Shown piece by piece: positions 41,601 to 43,900 of a DNA stretch of 43,900 nucleotides. The notes under the pieces are model-generated. The model had not been told where the DNA came from. It saw nothing but the letters and a program-made list of their open reading frames with translations, and searched no databases. Origin of the DNA: Xenorhabdus innexi (lineage in GTDB: Bacteria > Pseudomonadota > Gammaproteobacteria > Enterobacterales > Enterobacteriaceae). Position 1 is the stretch's first letter. Each line of letters starts with the position of its first letter. A program made the translations under genes and the position numbers. The stretch lies in the NCBI RefSeq assembly GCF_002632485.1, contig NZ_NIBU01000029.1:1-43900 (forward strand), given 5' to 3'.

Positions 41601-42560
41601 ATGAATTTTCAACAACTAAGAATTATCCGTGAAGCAGAGCGCTGCCGCTTTAATCTGACAGAAGTGGCAAAAGTGCTCTATACATCACAATCAGGCATTA
41701 GCCGCCATATCCGTGAATTGGAAGAAGAATTAGGTGTTGAGTTATTCATTCGCCACGGTAAACGATTTCTTGGGCTGACTGAGCCGGGAAAAGAGATGCT
41801 GACCATTGCACGCCGTATACTTAATGATGCTGATAAAGCCCAACGGTTGGCTGAACATTTTACCGGACAGCATCAAGGGGTGTTAACTATCGCCACGACC
41901 CACACACAGGCCTGTTATAGCCTTCCCCGGGTAATAAAAGTATTCCGTGAAATTTATCCGGAGATCCGGCTGGTACTTAATCAGGGTTCCCCCGGAGAGA
42001 TCATGAAAATGTTACTTAATGGTGAGGCGGATCTTGGTATTGCATCAGAAATGCTGACCCAGAACAGCAATATTGCTGCGTTTCCGTGGTTTGTCTGGCA
42101 TCACTCTTTACTGGTTCCTGCGAAACATGAACTGGTCTGGAGACCTGATATTACATTGGAACAACTGGCAAAATACCCCTTAGTCACTTACCGGTACGGC
42201 ATTGCCGGACGCTCTCAGATTGATAAAGCATTTAACAGCGCACAGCTCAATCCGGATATCGTACTCAGTGCTCAGGATTCTGACGTAGTCAAAACCTACG
42301 TAAAACTGGGGTTAGGCATCGGCATTGTTGCCGAAACTGCCAGCCAGCATAACCACGATCCAGATTTAGTCACGCTCAAGGCTCGTCATCTTTTCTCCCC
42401 CAATACGGTCTGGATGGCAGTGAAACAAGGCCAGTTACAACGTGACTATCTCTGGGAATTCATACTACTGTGCAACCCTGACTTATCACTGGATGAAATT
42501 AAAAACAGCATCGTTACAGGTAATAAAAATATTCCGGCCTGTCTTGATTTTGAAATTTGA
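41601..42560 (+). CDS. cbl: CysB-family LysR regulator Cbl
   Basis: Cbl activates ssu and tau genes under sulfate limitation and is antagonised by adenosine phosphosulfate. The 319-residue protein starts MNFQQLRIIREAERCRFNLTEVAKVLYTSQSGISRHIRELEEELG, the N-terminal winged helix-turn-helix of the CysB/Cbl group. The ligand domain has TIATTHTQACYSLP (the region equivalent to the CysB effector-binding threonine) and LSAQDSDVVKTYVKLGLGIGIVAE. E. coli Cbl has Arg where Cys is here (AR vs AC before YSLP), which is a minor change. Divergent placement from ssuE strongly supports control of the locus. The ribosome site is weak. Confidence 0.93.
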   Translation: MNFQQLRIIREAERCRFNLTEVAKVLYTSQSGISRHIRELEEELGVELFIRHGKRFLGLTEPGKEMLTIARRILNDADKAQRLAEHFTGQHQGVLTIATTHTQACYSLPRVIKVFREIYPEIRLVLNQGSPGEIMKMLLNGEADLGIASEMLTQNSNIAAFPWFVWHHSLLVPAKHELVWRPDITLEQLAKYPLVTYRYGIAGRSQIDKAFNSAQLNPDIVLSAQDSDVVKTYVKLGLGIGIVAETASQHNHDPDLVTLKARHLFSPNTVWMAVKQGQLQRDYLWEFILLCNPDLSLDEIKNSIVTGNKNIPACLDFEI

Positions 42561-42580
42561 ACTCATCAAAAATGGGCTGA

Positions 42581-43549
42581 TTAATTTTTAATACCAAGAA
42601 AACAGCCCTCATCTCCCGGCAAGCGAAATAGACTGTCAGCCTCCATCTCATTACCCAGCACGGCCTGAATCCAGACTGTACCATCAGCCAGCCTCAGGGA
42701 AGACAATATGATGCCGGTTTTGCGCCAGCGGGAACCTAACTGCCACTCTAATTCACTTCCGATAGCAGGAAGATAGCTGGCATTACCTGCCAACCAGTAC
42801 ATTGCCCGCTTATTCACACCACGGTATTTGGTACGGGCTATCGTCGCCAGTCCCATATACATCCCTTTCTCAAAACTGATACTGCCTTCGATATTCTGGA
42901 GATTAACAGCCTGAGGAACAAGCTGTGCACTGACAGCAGCTTCAATCACTGGAAAACCCGCTTCTATATCTAATGCCAGCCACTGCTGACTGTCACTTAA
43001 CCGTGCTGGCAACTTTTTCATTAATTCTGCTGCTTTCACAGTATCGGTGATTAATAAAAACCTTTCCTGTGGTAATGAAAAATGAAGTAGTGTAGTCGCA
43101 CCGTGCTGAATAACCGTATTATCAGCATCCGGCAGAACGGGGAAAAATGCTCCCAGTTCATCCCGGCAATTTTCACCAGCAATACCCAATAACAAACTTT
43201 CCGTATCCTCAGCCAATACCACTTTGGAAAACACCGCATATTTCTTTAATTCAGCAAGCTGCTTCTCAATGACACCGCGACGCTCAATATAGGCATATCC
43301 TTCACCACGATGAAACAACCTCAGACTGCTCCACATTTTTCCTTTGGCATCACAATGAGCCGTTAATACATGCTGGTTTTCAGCAAGAATATTGATATCG
43401 GCTGTCACCTGCCCCTGAAGGTACTTCTGGCTGTCAATACCTGTAACAGTCACCAATCCCCAGTCATTCAGAGAAATGAGTGTCAATGGAAGCGTATCTG
43501 AAGGCACTGGCGAAAGGGGAGATAACTTCGGGAGAGTTTGGCTAACCAT
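42581..43549 (-). CDS. ygfZ: YgfZ-like folate-binding tRNA-modifying protein with altered signature
   Basis: YgfZ (COG0354, T-protein fold) binds tetrahydrofolate and supports Fe-S enzyme maturation such as MiaB. The 322-residue protein aligns along its length with E. coli YgfZ (326): [65 protein letters not shown] and [13 protein letters not shown]. The family signature KGCYTGQEMVAR reads [12 protein letters not shown], so the conserved cysteine (E. coli Cys228) is Met230 and the Gln-Glu pair is Leu-Ala. Function may be altered or reduced. The ATG at 43549 matches the E. coli N-terminus. The divergent sdhE partner seen in E. coli is not present here. Confidence 0.9.
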   Translation of the reverse strand: MVSQTLPKLSPLSPVPSDTLPLTLISLNDWGLVTVTGIDSQKYLQGQVTADINILAENQHVLTAHCDAKGKMWSSLRLFHRGEGYAYIERRGVIEKQLAELKKYAVFSKVVLAEDTESLLLGIAGENCRDELGAFFPVLPDADNTVIQHGATTLLHFSLPQERFLLITDTVKAAELMKKLPARLSDSQQWLALDIEAGFPVIEAAVSAQLVPQAVNLQNIEGSISFEKGMYMGLATIARTKYRGVNKRAMYWLAGNASYLPAIGSELEWQLGSRWRKTGIILSSLRLADGTVWIQAVLGNEMEADSLFRLPGDEGCFLGIKN

Positions 43550-43707
43550 AATAGTTCCTGTCGGTATATTCTGTTTATATCCATCGTTTTTCAACAGCAG
43601 TCGTGTATTCAAACAAAGAATCAATAACTCTGAAAAATATGGATGAAATGAAAATAAGAAATACTGCCTCTTTCAAAAGATAGAATGACAAAGCAACTTT
43701 TTTCAAA

Positions 43708-43736
43708 TTGACAAAAAAATCAAATGCCACTATAAA
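43708..43736 (+). promoter_or_regulatory. Near-consensus sigma70 promoter
   Basis: TTGACA (43708-43713), a 17-nt spacer, then TATAAA (43731-43736). The predicted transcription start falls near 43743, within the perfect palindrome GAGTTAACTC (43742-43751), an arrangement that suits repression at the start site. Confidence 0.75.
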
Positions 43737-43764
43737 ACCTTGAGTTAACTCGAGGTCAATAGGA

Positions 43765-43806
43765 ATGAAAAAGAATAAAAATATTGATTTTAATAAAGCA
43801 TCATAG
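43765..43806 (+). CDS. 13-residue micro-ORF downstream of the strong promoter
   Basis: ATG...TAG encodes MKKNKNIDFNKAS. GAGG lies 9 nt upstream and AGGA abuts the start codon. It lies about 22 nt after the predicted transcription start. It might be a leader peptide for a gene beyond the window; no family is recognised. It contains no run of one amino acid, so a classical amino-acid attenuator is not obvious. Confidence 0.35.
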   Translation: MKKNKNIDFNKAS

Positions 43807-43827
43807 ATAGGCTCTTAAGAATTAAGC

Positions 43828-43888
43828 CGTTCAAAACACGCATCCAATGTTTTGTTTTTACATGATTTTCTTTGTGGTGTTTTGAACG
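43828..43888. repeat. 12-bp perfect inverted repeat with a nested alternative hairpin
   Basis: CGTTCAAAACAC (43828-43839) and GTGTTTTGAACG (43877-43888) are perfect inverted copies with a 37-nt interior. The first arm can instead pair locally: CAAAACA (43832-43838) with TGTTTTG (43848-43854), which is followed by TTTTT. This gives a terminator-like alternative that is exclusive with the long stem. It could be attenuation or a small mobile-element terminus. Confidence 0.5.
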
Positions 43889-43900
43889 CGTTCTGGCATA

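Larger units (their letters stand above)
43550..43900. other. Gene-poor end of window
   Basis: About 350 bp without a sizeable gene. It carries, in order, AT-rich DNA, a near-consensus promoter (43708-43736), a palindrome at the expected start site (43742-43751), a 13-codon micro-ORF, and a 12-bp inverted repeat. What follows is cut off by the window edge. Confidence 0.6.

Overview
The window looks like a chromosomal core segment of a Morganellaceae-type enterobacterium, most likely Photorhabdus or Xenorhabdus. Three things suggest this: close protein identity to E. coli orthologues (Eno, PyrG, RelA, MrcB, DksA, PanB/C), moderately AT-rich DNA, and TATACCC...GGGTATA palindromic repeats of a kind I associate with these genera. 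The genus is an inference; no 16S or tRNA gene is present. No rRNA, tRNA, CRISPR array, IS transposase or prophage gene was seen.

Region 1 (1-14 kb): an aldehyde dehydrogenase and a DASS/SLC13 anion transporter converge on a strong terminator. The block rlmD-relA-mazG / pyrG-eno follows on the minus strand. A RelB/DinJ-RelE/ParE toxin-antitoxin pair sits between mazG and pyrG, and the mazEF pair that E. coli carries between relA and mazG is absent. barA (hybrid sensor kinase) diverges from rlmD. It is about 125 residues shorter than E. coli BarA between kinase and receiver, and has a C8 tract before its Hpt domain.

Region 2 (14-22.3 kb): dgt, mtnN-btuF, erpA and hemL in E. coli-like order, with accessory DNA between them. 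An AT-rich island follows btuF. It holds a 17-codon micro-ORF, two inverted repeats and a small protein with a histidine-rich motif resembling glycine-rich-domain-protein-like (DUF1399-type) proteins. After hemL come a TauE/SafE exporter, a 56-residue VapB-tail-like orphan and an SDR/epimerase.

Region 3 (22.3-33.8 kb): mrcB, hrpB, sfsA, dksA, gluQ, pcnB, folK, panB, panC, a core gene set. pcnB appears to start at an AUU codon, as in E. coli. The panB leader has four alternating complementary repeats.

Region 4 (34-43.6 kb): a sulfur-scavenging locus. ssuE-ssuC-ssuB, ssuD, sfnG and a YdhS-like FAD/NAD(P) protein run on the minus strand. ssuA lies apart and convergent, and the CysB-family regulator cbl is divergent. 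SsuE can supply FMNH2 to SsuD and SfnG, SsuABC imports sulfonates, and Cbl likely activates the locus under sulfate limitation. Next is a YgfZ homologue whose KGCYxGQE signature is lost. The window ends with a near-consensus promoter, a 13-codon micro-ORF and a 12-bp inverted repeat.

The strongest candidates for something undescribed are the micro-ORF/histidine-motif protein island (17.5-18.4 kb), the sulfone/sulfonate cluster with its extra flavoprotein, and the altered YgfZ.
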